Shown piece after piece: positions 16,813 through 26,297 of a stretch of DNA of 64,000 nucleotides. Location: the NCBI RefSeq assembly GCF_000020525.1, contig NC_011026.1:372001-436000 (forward strand), written 5' to 3'. Positions within the stretch are counted from its first letter, which is position 1. Each line of letters starts with the position of its first letter. Position numbers and translations under genes: made by a program. The notes under the pieces are model-generated. The model was not told where the DNA came from. It did no database searches and was given only the letters and a program-made list of their open reading frames with translations. The stretch is from Chloroherpeton thalassium ATCC 35110. GTDB lineage: Bacteria; Bacteroidota; Chlorobiia; Chlorobiales; Chloroherpetonaceae.

Positions 16813-17785
16813 GCGCTTCTCGAACGGCGCGCACCACGCTTTCCGGCGTAATTAAATTCATGCACTGAAAATGCTTTTTCGGGCATTGGCTTTTTCCAAT
16901 GTGAGAGCAAGGCCGGCAAGCCAGCGCAGGAATTTCCAAAATTTTGTGCGGTGTGCGATATGGCGCAAAACCAAATTCGCGCACCGACGAGCCGAAAATC
17001 ACGACCATTTTTTTTCCAAAAGCCGAAGCCATGTGCATCAGGCCGGTGTCGTTTGTGAGCACCGCGTCGCAACAAGCCAAAAGCGCAGCCGTTTGGCCGA
17101 GCGTACATTGCCCCGAAAAATCGCGCAAATGCGTTTTATCCGCCACATTTGCCGAAATCGCTTTGGCCAAAGGCGCGTCTTCTTTTCCGCCAAGTAGCAA
17201 AATTTGTACGGGCGGCTGCTCGGCAAATAATTTATTAATCACTTCCGCGTAGCGCGCCGGCGGATATTGCTTGGTGAAATGCTTTGCGCCGAAACAAAGC
17301 GCAAGCGTTTTTCTTTTCTGAGCCATCGCTTTCTCAGCAAACGCGCGATCTTTTTCAGTGATAAAATAATCACAGCCAAATCCATCGTCGGATAAATCCA
17401 GCGCCGCGATCGCCTCCAAATAACGCTCGGGAACAGGAAGGTTATTTTTCAACACATTTACTTTGAAATGCACGAGCAAAAATTTCTTCCAATTCCGTTT
17501 TTGATAACAAAATACGCGCGAAGAACGGCGCTTTCTGATTTGCGAGGAACGGAAATTATTTTGCAAATCAATTACCACATCATATTGCGATTTTAATTTT
17601 TCCGGCTCGCTAACCACAGCCGAGAGATATGGATTTTCGGCAAGAATCGATCGATATGCAGGCTTGATGAAAAAATCGATTTCGGCTTGTGGAAATTTTC
17701 GCCTTAGCTGGCGAACCAACGGCGTCGTTAAAATAATATCGCCGATGGCGCTCAGCCGAATCACAAGTATGGATGTTACCGACAT
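16790..17785 (-). CDS. GT9 heptosyltransferase-like glycosyltransferase
   Basis: A 331-residue protein of glycosyltransferase family 9. It begins SILVIRLSAIGDIILTTPLVRQLRRKFP, the N-terminal ADP-heptose transferase signature (pieces: RLSAIGD, TTPLVRQL), and its C-terminal half has LTNDTGLMHMASAFGKKMVVIFGSS, the nucleotide-sugar site (NDTGLMHMA). A C-terminal Cys cluster (CRPCSHIGKSQC, HFQC) is also typical of many family members. It would add a heptose or related sugar to lipopolysaccharide core in the cytoplasm. I choose the ATG at 17785 (MSVTS); the frame extends 7 codons more. Its end overlaps the convergent TPR gene. Confidence 0.9.
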   Translation of the reverse strand: MSVTSILVIRLSAIGDIILTTPLVRQLRRKFPQAEIDFFIKPAYRSILAENPYLSAVVSEPEKLKSQYDVVIDLQNNFRSSQIRKRRSSRVFCYQKRNWKKFLLVHFKVNVLKNNLPVPERYLEAIAALDLSDDGFGCDYFITEKDRAFAEKAMAQKRKTLALCFGAKHFTKQYPPARYAEVINKLFAEQPPVQILLLGGKEDAPLAKAISANVADKTHLRDFSGQCTLGQTAALLACCDAVLTNDTGLMHMASAFGKKMVVIFGSSVREFGFAPYRTPHKILEIPALACRPCSHIGKSQCPKKHFQCMNLITPESVVRAVREALSDSVDW

Positions 17786-18140
17786 AATTGAAAAAGCAAA
17801 ATTCACCTAACAACGACGCAAAAAAAACAAGCCAATGTATGGATTAAATATTGAACATCCGAAAGAAAAACACCGCCTTCATTGATTAGCGCGCCGCCTC
17901 CAATGGCCAGAATGGCCAAACCAGTCAAACGATTTGCCAAAACCTAAGCAGCTGTAAAACAAAGCTTTGCTGGCGAGCTTTGCGACACAAGCAAGTTTCC
18001 AACGCAAGCCTTACCACAGAATATAAAAACAACATAACCCAAACTTAATCATTCAATAACACTAAGAGATTAGACTTCGGGCTGCTTGTTCTTTGTGCAA
18101 ATTCTTCATCCTTTTAACACAAAACTTAATTTACCTAATC
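17786..18140. other. Intergenic region before the secreted nucleotidase
   Basis: About 350 bases holding two divergent upstream regions (GT9 on the minus strand, the nucleotidase on the plus strand). I find no terminator and no conserved motif. A possible 45-codon minus-strand frame (17803-17940, TTG start) was considered and not accepted. Confidence 0.4.
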
Positions 18141-21100
18141 ATGAAACGGAAGCTTACACATCATGTTAAGCAGCTCTTGAGTCTCATGGTGCTTATCGCG
18201 GCAACCTGCTTGCGATTTACGAGCGCCCAAGCTCAGGATGTGAGCTTAACTAAGTTAAGTACCTACGCCACAGGCATTTTTGACGAAAGCGCCGCGGAGA
18301 TTGCTTCGTACGACGCAACAACCGGCTACTTGGCATTTGTGAATGCCCACGCCAACGAAGTTGTGGTTTTGGACTTGTCAGATCCTGCAAATCCATCAGA
18401 GGTGCGCACACTTGATGTCACAACTGAGGTTGCTGGCGGTTCAGCCAACAGCGTATCTGCTAAAAACGGCGTTTTGGCTGTGGCCGTGGAAGCTGACACC
18501 AAAACAGACAACGGCTACGTGGTTTTATATGATGCGTCAAGTGGCAACCATCTGAAAACGCTTTCAGTTGGAGCATTGCCAGACATGGTGGCGTTCACAC
18601 CAGACGGCAACAAAATCTTAGTGGCCAATGAAGGCGAACCTAATGATGATTACAGCATTGACCCAGAAGGTTCGGTTAGCATTATTGATATTTCAAGCGG
18701 AGCGTCCAACGCAACCGTGCAAACGCTGAACTTCAACGATTTTGACGACCAGAAGGCCAATTTAATCGCCGCGGGCGTTCGCATTTTTGGCGCTGATGCG
18801 TCGAATGGTTATAGCGTTGCTAGCTTTAGCGCGGTTGATACCATTTTCTACTCCGGTTTTGATAATGCCGACTTAGCCGGCTTTGATACGGTTTCCGTTG
18901 TCGGCGAGCAAGTATGGGGAACAACTAGCTACGGAACCCCAAAACCATCGGGCATGATGACCGGATACGCAAACAGCACTCGCAATGATAACGAGGACTG
19001 GCTCATTATCCCAGCAATGGATTTCACAGGAAAATCTGGGGTAAAACTTTCTTTCACAGAAGCCATCAATTATGAAACCGTTTCTGTTGATGACAACCAG
19101 CAAGTTTTGATCTCAACGGACTATACCGGTTTTGGAGATCCAAACGCAGCAACTTGGGACACCCTGAATGTAACCAATCGCTCAACGGGCAGCAGCTGGA
19201 CGTTCGTCACGGTTGATGACTTTGATCTGTCTGATTACGAAGGCGAATCATCCGTTTATATTGCTTTCAAATACATCTCTTCGGCCACTGATAACAACGC
19301 CTCCACATGGGAAATTGATGACATCACGGTGCAAGCCGACAATGCCACCATCCAGCTCACCGATGCTTCTGGCATTACCGCTGGCCAATGGATTACGTTA
19401 GATTCCGATAATAGCGATGAAGATACCGACGCTGTTTTGCCATATCAGGTCTTAAGCGTCGATGGCAACACCATCTGCTTAACCACGGGTTTTGAGTCCT
19501 CCTTTGATGGCGACAAGTTTGAAGAAGGAACAGATACTTCTGCAAACGCAAGCGCATGGACCGTCTATTCCCACAACACAACAGCCTCGGTTAGCAAAGA
19601 TTTGGAACCCGAGTACATTGCGATTACACCGGATTCAAAAACGGCGTATGTTTCTTGTCAAGAAAACAATGCTTTTGTCATTATCGACATTGACAACGCA
19701 ACCGTTAGCAGCATCAAAGCGCTCGGCTTTAAAGATCATAGCGTAGCCGGCAATGGCTTGGATGCCAGCGACAAAGACGACATGATCAACATTACGACCT
19801 ATCCGAACCTCAAAGGCATGTATATGCCAGATGCTACCGTGGCTTACGAAATCGGTGGCGCCACTTACATTTTTACCGCTAACGAAGGCGACGCTCGCGA
19901 ATACGATGCTTTAATTGAAGAAGTTCGCGTTCAAGATCTTCCATTAGATCCAACCGCTTTCCCTGACGCTGAGGACTTACAGAAAAAAGCCAACTTAGGC
20001 CGCTTGACCGTCACAAATACCTTAGGAGATATTGATGGCGACGGCGACTTCGATGAGCTTTATTCCTACGGCGCTCGCTCGTTCTCTATTTGGGATACCG
20101 ACGGAAACCTTGTTTGGGACAGCGGCGACCAAATTGAAAAAGCCGCAGCGGTTGCTTATCCGTCTTATTTTAATAGCGGAAACGACGACAAAGGAGAACT
20201 TGACGATAGAAGCGACAACAAAGGCCCTGAACCCGAAGCGATGGCTGTGGGTAAAATTGGCGATCATGTTTATGCGTTTGTTGGCCTTGAAAGAATCGGT
20301 GGCGTAATGATTTTTGATGTCACCAATCCAACGTCGCCTTCTTTTAAAAAGTACATTAACAATCGCGACTTCACGGTTGATCCAAGCAAAAATTTATCTG
20401 CTGCTGGCGACTTAGGTCCTGAATGCGTTGTGTTTATTCCCGCAGATTCAAGAACAGATGGCAAAAACTTGCTTGCTGTGGCGAACGAAATCAGCGGCAC
20501 GGTGAGCATTTATGAAATCAGCGCACCGGAAACTTACACGCTTACCATCTTGCACAACAACGATGGCGAGTCGGCTTTGCTTAGCGAAGATGGTTACGCT
20601 GGTATTTCTCACTTCAAATCGGCTGTTGATTCCTTGAAAAAATCCGCTATGGAATCAACGGACGGCGTGGTCATGCTTTCTTCTGGCGACAACTTCCTTG
20701 CTGGTAAAGAATTCAGCGCCAGCTTGAACGACGGCATTTATTACGATGCCATCGGTTTGGATTTTATCGATTACGATGCGATCTGCCTTGGCAACCACGA
20801 CTTTGACTTCGGTCCAAAAGTCCTGTCTGATTTCATCCAAACCATTCAAGCCAACCCAGCACCTTACTTAAGCTCAAACATTGACTTCAGCGGCGAATCT
20901 GACTTGCAAACGCTCGTCGATAATGGACGCATTGCAAAGAGAACCGTCTTTGAAAAAAATGGCAGAAAAATCGGCGTGATTGGCGCAACCACCGAAAACT
21001 TGAAAGCGATTTCAAGCCCGGGCGATGTGGTCATGAGCGCGGTGAAAGATGCGGTTATGGCTCAAGTCAATGCCATCAAAGACACCGTTGATATTATCAT

Positions 21101-22523
21101 TTTGATCAGCCACTTGCAGTCCGTTGAAGAGGACAAAGAATTGGCTGCGGAATTGAGCAATGTTGATGTCATGATTGCAGGCGGTGGCGATGAAGTTTTA
21201 GCCAGCGAAATTGCAGAGCTTTATCCTGGAGATTCAAGAGATGGTGATTATCCAACCATCGTGACAGATGCTGATGGCAAAGAAGTGCCAATTGTTACCA
21301 CAGGTGGAAACTATAAGTATGTTGGTAAATTGGTTGTTTCGTTCGACGACAACGGCGATATCGTCAATATCAACTCGCTCGAAAGCGATCCTGTTTTGGT
21401 AAAAAGCAGCAGCTATCCAACCAATGTTGGTTTGGAAACCAACGTGATTACACCAGTCAGCGCCTACATTGCCAGCTTGGAAAACAATGTGATTGCAGTT
21501 ACCGAAGTGGCTTTGGACGGCAAGAAATCTCACGTTCGCACCCAAGAAACCAATGCCGGTAACCTTGTTGCAGATGCGCTCCTATGGCAAGGCCGTCAGC
21601 TCGCAGCTGACTACGGCGCAACCGTGCCAAACATCGGTATGGAAAACGGCGGCGGCATTCGCAATGATGTAACGTTGGAGGCTGGCGATAACATTACTTC
21701 GCTCACCACTTTCGACATGCTTCCATTTAGCAATTACGTGTCTATCATCGAAGTTACTCATAAGCAGCTAAAAGCTGTTCTTGAAAATGCTGTTTCAAGA
21801 GTAGAATATGTTGATGGCCGCTTTGCTCAAATTGCTGGTATGCGCGTCTATATCGACACGACAGCAGCGGCTCGCGAGCAAGACGACGAAACCGGCGTAG
21901 CAACCGTAGAAGGTTCTCGCATCACCAAAGTTGTTTTGTTTGCAGCTGATGGATCAGACAGCACCACGATTATTGAAAATGGTGTGGTGGCAACACCGAC
22001 AGAGAAAGTTGCTGTGGCAACAAACAACTTCTCGGCTGCCGGCGGCGATGGCTATCCTTGGATGGATAGTGAATTCATCACAGTTGGCGTTAGCTATCAA
22101 CAAGCGCTGGAAAACTACTTAGTTGCTGAAAATGGCTTGGATAGCGTCGTTTCTGCCGACATGTATCCGGTTGTCACTGATGATGTTGCTGAAAGCAAAC
22201 GCAGAATCATCTACAAGACTGGAACATCTGCCGTTGCTGGTGAAACAGAAAAAACACCGGCTACTTATGCGCTTGAGCAAAACTATCCGAACCCATTCAA
22301 CCCAACAACCACAATCAATTATACACTTGCAAGCAGCGGCTTTGTCACGCTAAAAGTGTATGATATTTTGGGTCGTGAAGTAGCCACCCTTGTTAATGAG
22401 CAAATGAAAGCCGGCCAACACATCGCCACTTTCAATGCGGCTCGTTTTGCAAGCGGCGTGTATTTCTACCGCCTCAAAGCTGGGGAATTCGTTAAAGTCA
22501 AGAAAATGATGCTTCTCAAATAA
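18141..22523 (+). CDS. Secreted multidomain 5'-nucleotidase with type IX sorting domain
   Basis: A 1460-residue exported protein. Residues 1-32 are a signal peptide (basic MKRKLTHHVKQ start, hydrophobic core, AQAQ). Residues 33-230 and about 405-795 form a beta-propeller-like choice-of-anchor I domain (YATGIFDESAAEI, FTPDGNKILVANEGEPND, GPEPEAMAVG). A choice-of-anchor J module (about 233-400, YSGFDN to WEIDDI) is inserted in it. From about 798 comes a metallophosphatase domain with ILHNNDGES, SSGDNFLAG and LGNHDFDFG, then the 5'-nucleotidase C-terminal domain (about 1130-1320: NAGNLVADALL, MENGGGIRND, FSAAGGDGYPW). Residues 1375-1460 are a T9SS sorting domain (YPNPFNPTTTI, VYDILGREV, GVYFYRLKAG). 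It probably releases phosphate from extracellular nucleotides. The start at 18141 gives the signal peptide; the frame extends upstream. Confidence 0.93.
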   Translation: MKRKLTHHVKQLLSLMVLIAATCLRFTSAQAQDVSLTKLSTYATGIFDESAAEIASYDATTGYLAFVNAHANEVVVLDLSDPANPSEVRTLDVTTEVAGGSANSVSAKNGVLAVAVEADTKTDNGYVVLYDASSGNHLKTLSVGALPDMVAFTPDGNKILVANEGEPNDDYSIDPEGSVSIIDISSGASNATVQTLNFNDFDDQKANLIAAGVRIFGADASNGYSVASFSAVDTIFYSGFDNADLAGFDTVSVVGEQVWGTTSYGTPKPSGMMTGYANSTRNDNEDWLIIPAMDFTGKSGVKLSFTEAINYETVSVDDNQQVLISTDYTGFGDPNAATWDTLNVTNRSTGSSWTFVTVDDFDLSDYEGESSVYIAFKYISSATDNNASTWEIDDITVQADNATIQLTDASGITAGQWITLDSDNSDEDTDAVLPYQVLSVDGNTICLTTGFESSFDGDKFEEGTDTSANASAWTVYSHNTTASVSKDLEPEYIAITPDSKTAYVSCQENNAFVIIDIDNATVSSIKALGFKDHSVAGNGLDASDKDDMINITTYPNLKGMYMPDATVAYEIGGATYIFTANEGDAREYDALIEEVRVQDLPLDPTAFPDAEDLQKKANLGRLTVTNTLGDIDGDGDFDELYSYGARSFSIWDTDGNLVWDSGDQIEKAAAVAYPSYFNSGNDDKGELDDRSDNKGPEPEAMAVGKIGDHVYAFVGLERIGGVMIFDVTNPTSPSFKKYINNRDFTVDPSKNLSAAGDLGPECVVFIPADSRTDGKNLLAVANEISGTVSIYEISAPETYTLTILHNNDGESALLSEDGYAGISHFKSAVDSLKKSAMESTDGVVMLSSGDNFLAGKEFSASLNDGIYYDAIGLDFIDYDAICLGNHDFDFGPKVLSDFIQTIQANPAPYLSSNIDFSGESDLQTLVDNGRIAKRTVFEKNGRKIGVIGATTENLKAISSPGDVVMSAVKDAVMAQVNAIKDTVDIIILISHLQSVEEDKELAAELSNVDVMIAGGGDEVLASEIAELYPGDSRDGDYPTIVTDADGKEVPIVTTGGNYKYVGKLVVSFDDNGDIVNINSLESDPVLVKSSSYPTNVGLETNVITPVSAYIASLENNVIAVTEVALDGKKSHVRTQETNAGNLVADALLWQGRQLAADYGATVPNIGMENGGGIRNDVTLEAGDNITSLTTFDMLPFSNYVSIIEVTHKQLKAVLENAVSRVEYVDGRFAQIAGMRVYIDTTAAAREQDDETGVATVEGSRITKVVLFAADGSDSTTIIENGVVATPTEKVAVATNNFSAAGGDGYPWMDSEFITVGVSYQQALENYLVAENGLDSVVSADMYPVVTDDVAESKRRIIYKTGTSAVAGETEKTPATYALEQNYPNPFNPTTTINYTLASSGFVTLKVYDILGREVATLVNEQMKAGQHIATFNAARFASGVYFYRLKAGEFVKVKKMMLLK

Positions 22524-22550
22524 CGCATCCATTTTCCCTTGCTCATTTTT

Positions 22551-22600
22551 AGAACGCTCGAAGGATTGCAGCCCTGCGCCTTCGGGCGTTCTGTGTTTTT
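22551..22600 (+). terminator. Intrinsic terminator of the nucleotidase gene
   Basis: An interrupted stem (AGAACGC at 22551-22557 with 22586-22592, inner CGAAGG at 22559-22564 with 22579-22584) is followed by GTGTTTTT. It starts 27 bases beyond the stop. Confidence 0.75.
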
Positions 22601-22729
22601 ATCTGATGGGAGTCGTTTGAGGTTCGATAAAAAGTCATTAATTTATTACAGCTATGAAGAAAATTGCTGGGTTAGAAAAGCCTTCATTTTTTTCCCTGTA
22701 AGCCTGGTCACAATCAAAGAAACGAATTT

Positions 22730-23251
22730 ATGAAAGGGAAATCGCTATCCGATCATTTAAAAACTTACATTGAAGAACGGTTGAAGAAAAAAGGCGATGA
22801 GCATGTCACCGACAGCAGCGTGCTCAAACGCACTTGTTCTGCGGTTGTTTTTACCGGACTGACAACGGGCTCGCTGACGGTTGTCGAACATCATCGCTCA
22901 AACTCCGCTGACAAAGGCCTTTCCATTCACGACGGCACTTTACGCATTGACCTTTCAGCTTTCCCGGAACTCAGCAAAACCGATGGATTCCTTTGGATAA
23001 CGGATTCCGATGTTATTGTTCTAAAAACCAGCCCGAACACGTTTAAAGCCTACACGTCGATTTGCGTGAACTGGCAAAAAAAACAAACCTTCACAGCAGA
23101 CAATCAGTTGCGCTGCCCTTCAAGCCTGGAATGGGCATTCGACATTCATCATCCTACCGACGAAGAGCACGCGCATTTAACCGAATATCCGATTCGCAGC
23201 GACGGGAATTTTTTATTGATCGAACTGCAAAGCACGGCCAAAAAGTCATAA
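22730..23251 (+). CDS. Rieske-like protein lacking the iron-sulfur histidines
   Basis: A 173-residue protein. Residues 1-35 are a charged helix, 36-54 a moderately hydrophobic stretch (CSAVVFTGLTTGSLTVV), and 67-170 follow the order of a Rieske domain: IDLSAFPEL, DVIVLKT, FKAYTSICVNW, LRCPSSLEWAFD and LTEYPIRSDGNFLLIEL. In true Rieske proteins the cluster is held by CxH and CxxH; here these read CVN and CPSS, so both Cys remain but both His and the two disulfide Cys are replaced. It therefore cannot hold a normal Rieske [2Fe-2S] cluster. Function unknown. It is convergent with the hydrogenase operon. Fold assignment is by pattern and is inference. Confidence 0.6.
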   Translation: MKGKSLSDHLKTYIEERLKKKGDEHVTDSSVLKRTCSAVVFTGLTTGSLTVVEHHRSNSADKGLSIHDGTLRIDLSAFPELSKTDGFLWITDSDVIVLKTSPNTFKAYTSICVNWQKKQTFTADNQLRCPSSLEWAFDIHHPTDEEHAHLTEYPIRSDGNFLLIELQSTAKKS

Positions 23252-23261
23252 CCTTTTTCTC

Positions 23262-23305
23262 AAAAAAAAAAGGGGCTGCCGTTAGCTCCAATAACGACAA
23301 CCCCC
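23262..23305 (-). terminator. Strong intrinsic terminator of the hydrogenase operon
   Basis: Read on the minus strand, a GGGG-TTG-CGTTA type stem (23272-23284 with 23292-23304, with mismatches) is followed by a run of ten T residues (23262-23271). It lies 40-80 bases beyond the hydA stop and also separates the convergent Rieske-like gene. Confidence 0.8.
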
Positions 23306-23343
23306 CGACAGAAGCATGTAGCGAAAAAGCTACTGAATCAAAT

Positions 23344-24618
23344 TCAATGAACAGAACAGGAGATGCACGGATCATATGTCCTAACCAACATTTCGCAGAG
23401 CTTTTCTATTTCGTTTTCATCCTTACCCCGCGCCATCTCCTGATTAACTAACTCCGGCAAATCGTAATGAATATTCGCATTATTTTGAGTTGTCGGAATA
23501 ATGCAATTTGCCTTCTTAATAATTCCCGAATCGTCTGTTTCATAACAATGATATAAAATGCCTCTGGGCACTTCTACTGCGCCGACGCCCTTCCCAGCCG
23601 TTGGCTTATAATCAGCGCGAATGTCTTTTAAATCCGAATCCAAAAGCGCCTGAATCATCTCAATGGATTCCAGCATAACATGATAACTTTCCACAACTTG
23701 CGCCACGTTGTTCATAAACGGATTGTGATTCACGGCGCGAAGCCCGAGTCGCTCAGCCGCTTCACGCGCTTTTTCATGCAAAAAGTGATGATTATTGTTG
23801 AAGCGAGCCAGCGCACCCGCCGCAAAAGCGTCTCGGCTCAGCTTTGTAAATTTTGAAGTTGAAAAATCCACGACATATTCGTTCGTCATTGCCAAATAAT
23901 CATCTTCCGGCTTGACAACGCCATCCGTAGAAATTAAATCGCCGCCAATCCAAGGATATTCATTGACGCCCTTGAGCGAAACGAATTCGGTTTCTCTAAC
24001 AAAAGCCGGCATTTTTAGCGAGGCAAACAAATCGATCGTGGCGAGCATATCGGGCAGCCGCTCTTCGATAGCGATTTTCATTTTCGCCAAATCATCTTTG
24101 CTTGGCGCTTTCGTTAGGCCGCCAACGGCCAGGCTCACCGGATGCGTGGTTCTACCAGCCACCAAATCGCACAAATCATTGGCCAAGCCTTTTAGCCGAA
24201 CCGCCAATCCGGCAACATCGGGATGCTGCGCAACAATCGGAATGACGCTACCAACATTGTAAAAATCCGGCGCGACCAAGAAAAAAACATGCAAAATATG
24301 ACTTTGGAGCGTTTCGCCGTGTTTGGCGAGCAAGCGCAATTTCTTGGCCGTTTTCGGAATTTGCACATCCATTGCGCGTTCCACAGCGCGAAGGCTGGCC
24401 AGCGCGTGCCCAATCGAGCAAATGCCGCAAATTCGCGCAGTGAGAACCGGCGCTAAATCGTGCGAAAGGCCGCGAACCATCGCTTCAAAAAAGCGAGGCG
24501 TTTCGACAACCGCCCACTTGGCATCAACCAATTTGCCGTCTTTGACTTTTACATGAATATTTCCATGCCCTTCCACCCGCGTGAGGTGATGGACATCAAT
24601 ATTGAGGTCACATTTCAT
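23344..24618 (-). CDS. hydA: NiFe hydrogenase large subunit (group 3b, alpha)
   Basis: A 424-residue large subunit with the active-site ligands in [11 protein letters not shown] (about 62-72) and DPCISCSVH at the extreme C-terminus. The N-terminal LTRVEGHGN motif is also present. The four Cys hold the NiFe centre. The coding frame ends directly after the His of DPCxxCxxH, so there is no C-terminal extension to be removed by a maturation protease. Sequence and operon order match the cytoplasmic NAD(P)-linked sulfhydrogenases that oxidise or make H2 and may reduce polysulfide. It is the last gene of the BGDA operon and overlaps hydD by 11 bases. Confidence 0.95.
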   Translation of the reverse strand: MKCDLNIDVHHLTRVEGHGNIHVKVKDGKLVDAKWAVVETPRFFEAMVRGLSHDLAPVLTARICGICSIGHALASLRAVERAMDVQIPKTAKKLRLLAKHGETLQSHILHVFFLVAPDFYNVGSVIPIVAQHPDVAGLAVRLKGLANDLCDLVAGRTTHPVSLAVGGLTKAPSKDDLAKMKIAIEERLPDMLATIDLFASLKMPAFVRETEFVSLKGVNEYPWIGGDLISTDGVVKPEDDYLAMTNEYVVDFSTSKFTKLSRDAFAAGALARFNNNHHFLHEKAREAAERLGLRAVNHNPFMNNVAQVVESYHVMLESIEMIQALLDSDLKDIRADYKPTAGKGVGAVEVPRGILYHCYETDDSGIIKKANCIIPTTQNNANIHYDLPELVNQEMARGKDENEIEKLCEMLVRTYDPCISCSVH

Positions 24619-25372
24619 CTTTATACGCTCCGCTAAATCCGTTATAAAAGCTTAGTCGCTCTTTTAAGTATTCCATTGAAAAGCCTTTTTCCGCTACGAT
24701 GTTTTTAAACGCCTCGTAGTTTGGATCGGCGAACGCGCCGCGGCAACCAAGACAGGGATATTTTCCGTTCGGGCAAACCGCGCCACAACCGGCTTGCGTA
24801 ATCGGGCCCAAGCAAAGCTGGCCTAAATCAAACAAACAAGTATTGACATGCTGCTTACACTCAACACAAACTGGATATTTCGGAAATTTGACTTCCGCCC
24901 CCGTCACTAAATTGACGACGATCCGCTCCACTTCCGCTTTGGAAACCGGACAACCCGGAATGCAAAGATCGACTTTCACCACATCGCTCACTCGCCGAAC
25001 AGGTTCGGTTTCTTTGGGCATGTCGCCATAAACTTCCGTTACAACTTCCTCAATGGGAAAACGATTTTTTAAACTATTTACCCCGCCAAAGCACGCACAA
25101 GAACCCAGCGCAACTAAAATTTTTGCGTTTTCACGAATTTTTTTCAGACGCTCGACCTCATCGGCGCGAGAAATGCTGCCTTCAATGAGCGCCACATCGT
25201 AATCATCGCTTTTATCCGAAGAAATCTCTCGAAAATTCACGATTTCAATGAGTGAAAGAAAATCCACGAGCGAGCCTTCCTTATTTGCTAACTGAAGCTG
25301 GCAGCCTTCGCAGCTGGTAAAATCAAACACGCCGACTTTCGGCTTTTGTAATTCAACGCCAAGATACTTCAC
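24608..25372 (-). CDS. hydD: NiFe hydrogenase small subunit (group 3b, delta)
   Basis: A 254-residue small subunit beginning with [19 protein letters not shown], where CEGC supplies ligands for the proximal [4Fe-4S] cluster. The rest of the ligands are in [13 protein letters not shown] and CIPGCPVS. The C-terminal region has two more Cys groups ([29 protein letters not shown]) that fit the medial and distal clusters. It has no Tat signal, in agreement with a cytoplasmic enzyme. It carries electrons between the NiFe site in hydA and the flavin subunit hydG. Gap to hydG is 10 bases; overlap with hydA is 11. Confidence 0.94.
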   Translation of the reverse strand: MKYLGVELQKPKVGVFDFTSCEGCQLQLANKEGSLVDFLSLIEIVNFREISSDKSDDYDVALIEGSISRADEVERLKKIRENAKILVALGSCACFGGVNSLKNRFPIEEVVTEVYGDMPKETEPVRRVSDVVKVDLCIPGCPVSKAEVERIVVNLVTGAEVKFPKYPVCVECKQHVNTCLFDLGQLCLGPITQAGCGAVCPNGKYPCLGCRGAFADPNYEAFKNIVAEKGFSMEYLKERLSFYNGFSGAYKDEM

Positions 25373-25382
25373 AATCAGCCTC

Positions 25383-26297
25383 CTAAATTGCTTCCTTTAG
25401 GTTTAACACCGACCAGTAATCAAAAACTGGCCCGTCGACGCAGGTAAAAGTTGAGCCAACCATGCAGCGGCAACATTTTCCCATACCGCAGTGCATCCGC
25501 CGCTCGAGCGAAACAAACATGCGATTCATCGGGATGCCCATTTTGTCCAAATGGCTGCAAACAAACTTGAACATGACTGGCGGCCCACACACAATGGCGA
25601 ACGTATCTTGCGGATCAAACTCGATTTCGTCGAAGAGTTTGGTGATACGCCCGACATGCCCCGTCCAATTTTCATCAGGATGCTCCACAATGGACAGCAT
25701 TTTAATGTGATTGACACGCTCCCACTCGTCATACTGGTAGGTAAAAAGCATTTGGCTGGGCTCTTTTGCGCCATAAAGCACATGTACATCTTTATAATGA
25801 TCGCGGTAATCGGCCACCCAATAAAGCGGGCCACGAAGCGGAGCGATGCCCAGTCCGCCAGCAATGAGCAAAATGTTATGGCCGGCCATTTTTTCCATCG
25901 GGAAGGAATTTCCAAACGGGCCACGAATGCCAACATACGAACCGATTTTGGCCTCGTGCAATACGTTCGTCGTGCGCCCGGCCTTGCGAATACAAAGCTC
26001 GATATATTCATGGTTGTTTGTCGAGCTTGAAAGCGAAATCGGCACTTCGCCATAACCGGGCACATCCAACATCACGAATTGGCCAGGGCGAAATTGAAAA
26101 ATATCTCGCTCGCGCTGATCGACAATTCGCAAGTGAAACAGCTTTTCAAGTTCGGTGAGCTTGATGACGTTAATAATTTTGCACTTATAGACCTTGTCCG
26201 TTTTCATGACAATCATTTTCCGCGTGTATTGCGGCGGAACGGACATAAACGGCTCAAGATTGACGTCTTGTTTAGGTATTTGATACTCGGTCTTCAT
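25383..26297 (-). CDS. hydG: Hydrogenase FAD/NAD(P)-binding subunit (gamma)
   Basis: A 304-residue member of the ferredoxin-NADP reductase family. It has an FAD-binding beta barrel ([22 protein letters not shown] in pieces, about 86-107), the NAD(P)-binding region ([17 protein letters not shown], about 153-169) and a CGPPVMFKF motif. The C-terminus carries the four-Cys iron-sulfur motif in [12 protein letters not shown] and FTCVDGPVF. It exchanges electrons between NAD(P)H and the hydrogenase. The start is the ATG at 26297, giving a 26-base overlap with hydB; starts further in are possible. The gene order BGDA is that of Pyrococcus sulfhydrogenase. Confidence 0.93.
   Translation of the reverse strand: MKTEYQIPKQDVNLEPFMSVPPQYTRKMIVMKTDKVYKCKIINVIKLTELEKLFHLRIVDQRERDIFQFRPGQFVMLDVPGYGEVPISLSSSTNNHEYIELCIRKAGRTTNVLHEAKIGSYVGIRGPFGNSFPMEKMAGHNILLIAGGLGIAPLRGPLYWVADYRDHYKDVHVLYGAKEPSQMLFTYQYDEWERVNHIKMLSIVEHPDENWTGHVGRITKLFDEIEFDPQDTFAIVCGPPVMFKFVCSHLDKMGIPMNRMFVSLERRMHCGMGKCCRCMVGSTFTCVDGPVFDYWSVLNLKEAI

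Noticed and set aside
17803-17940. 45-codon minus-strand frame upstream of the GT9 gene, TTG start, hydrophobic
   Set aside because: No start signal and too short; the composition looks protein-like but there is no second line of support.
22539-22733. 64-codon frame between the nucleotidase and the Rieske-like gene
   Set aside because: It runs through the intrinsic terminator at 22551-22600 and has no family-like pattern.
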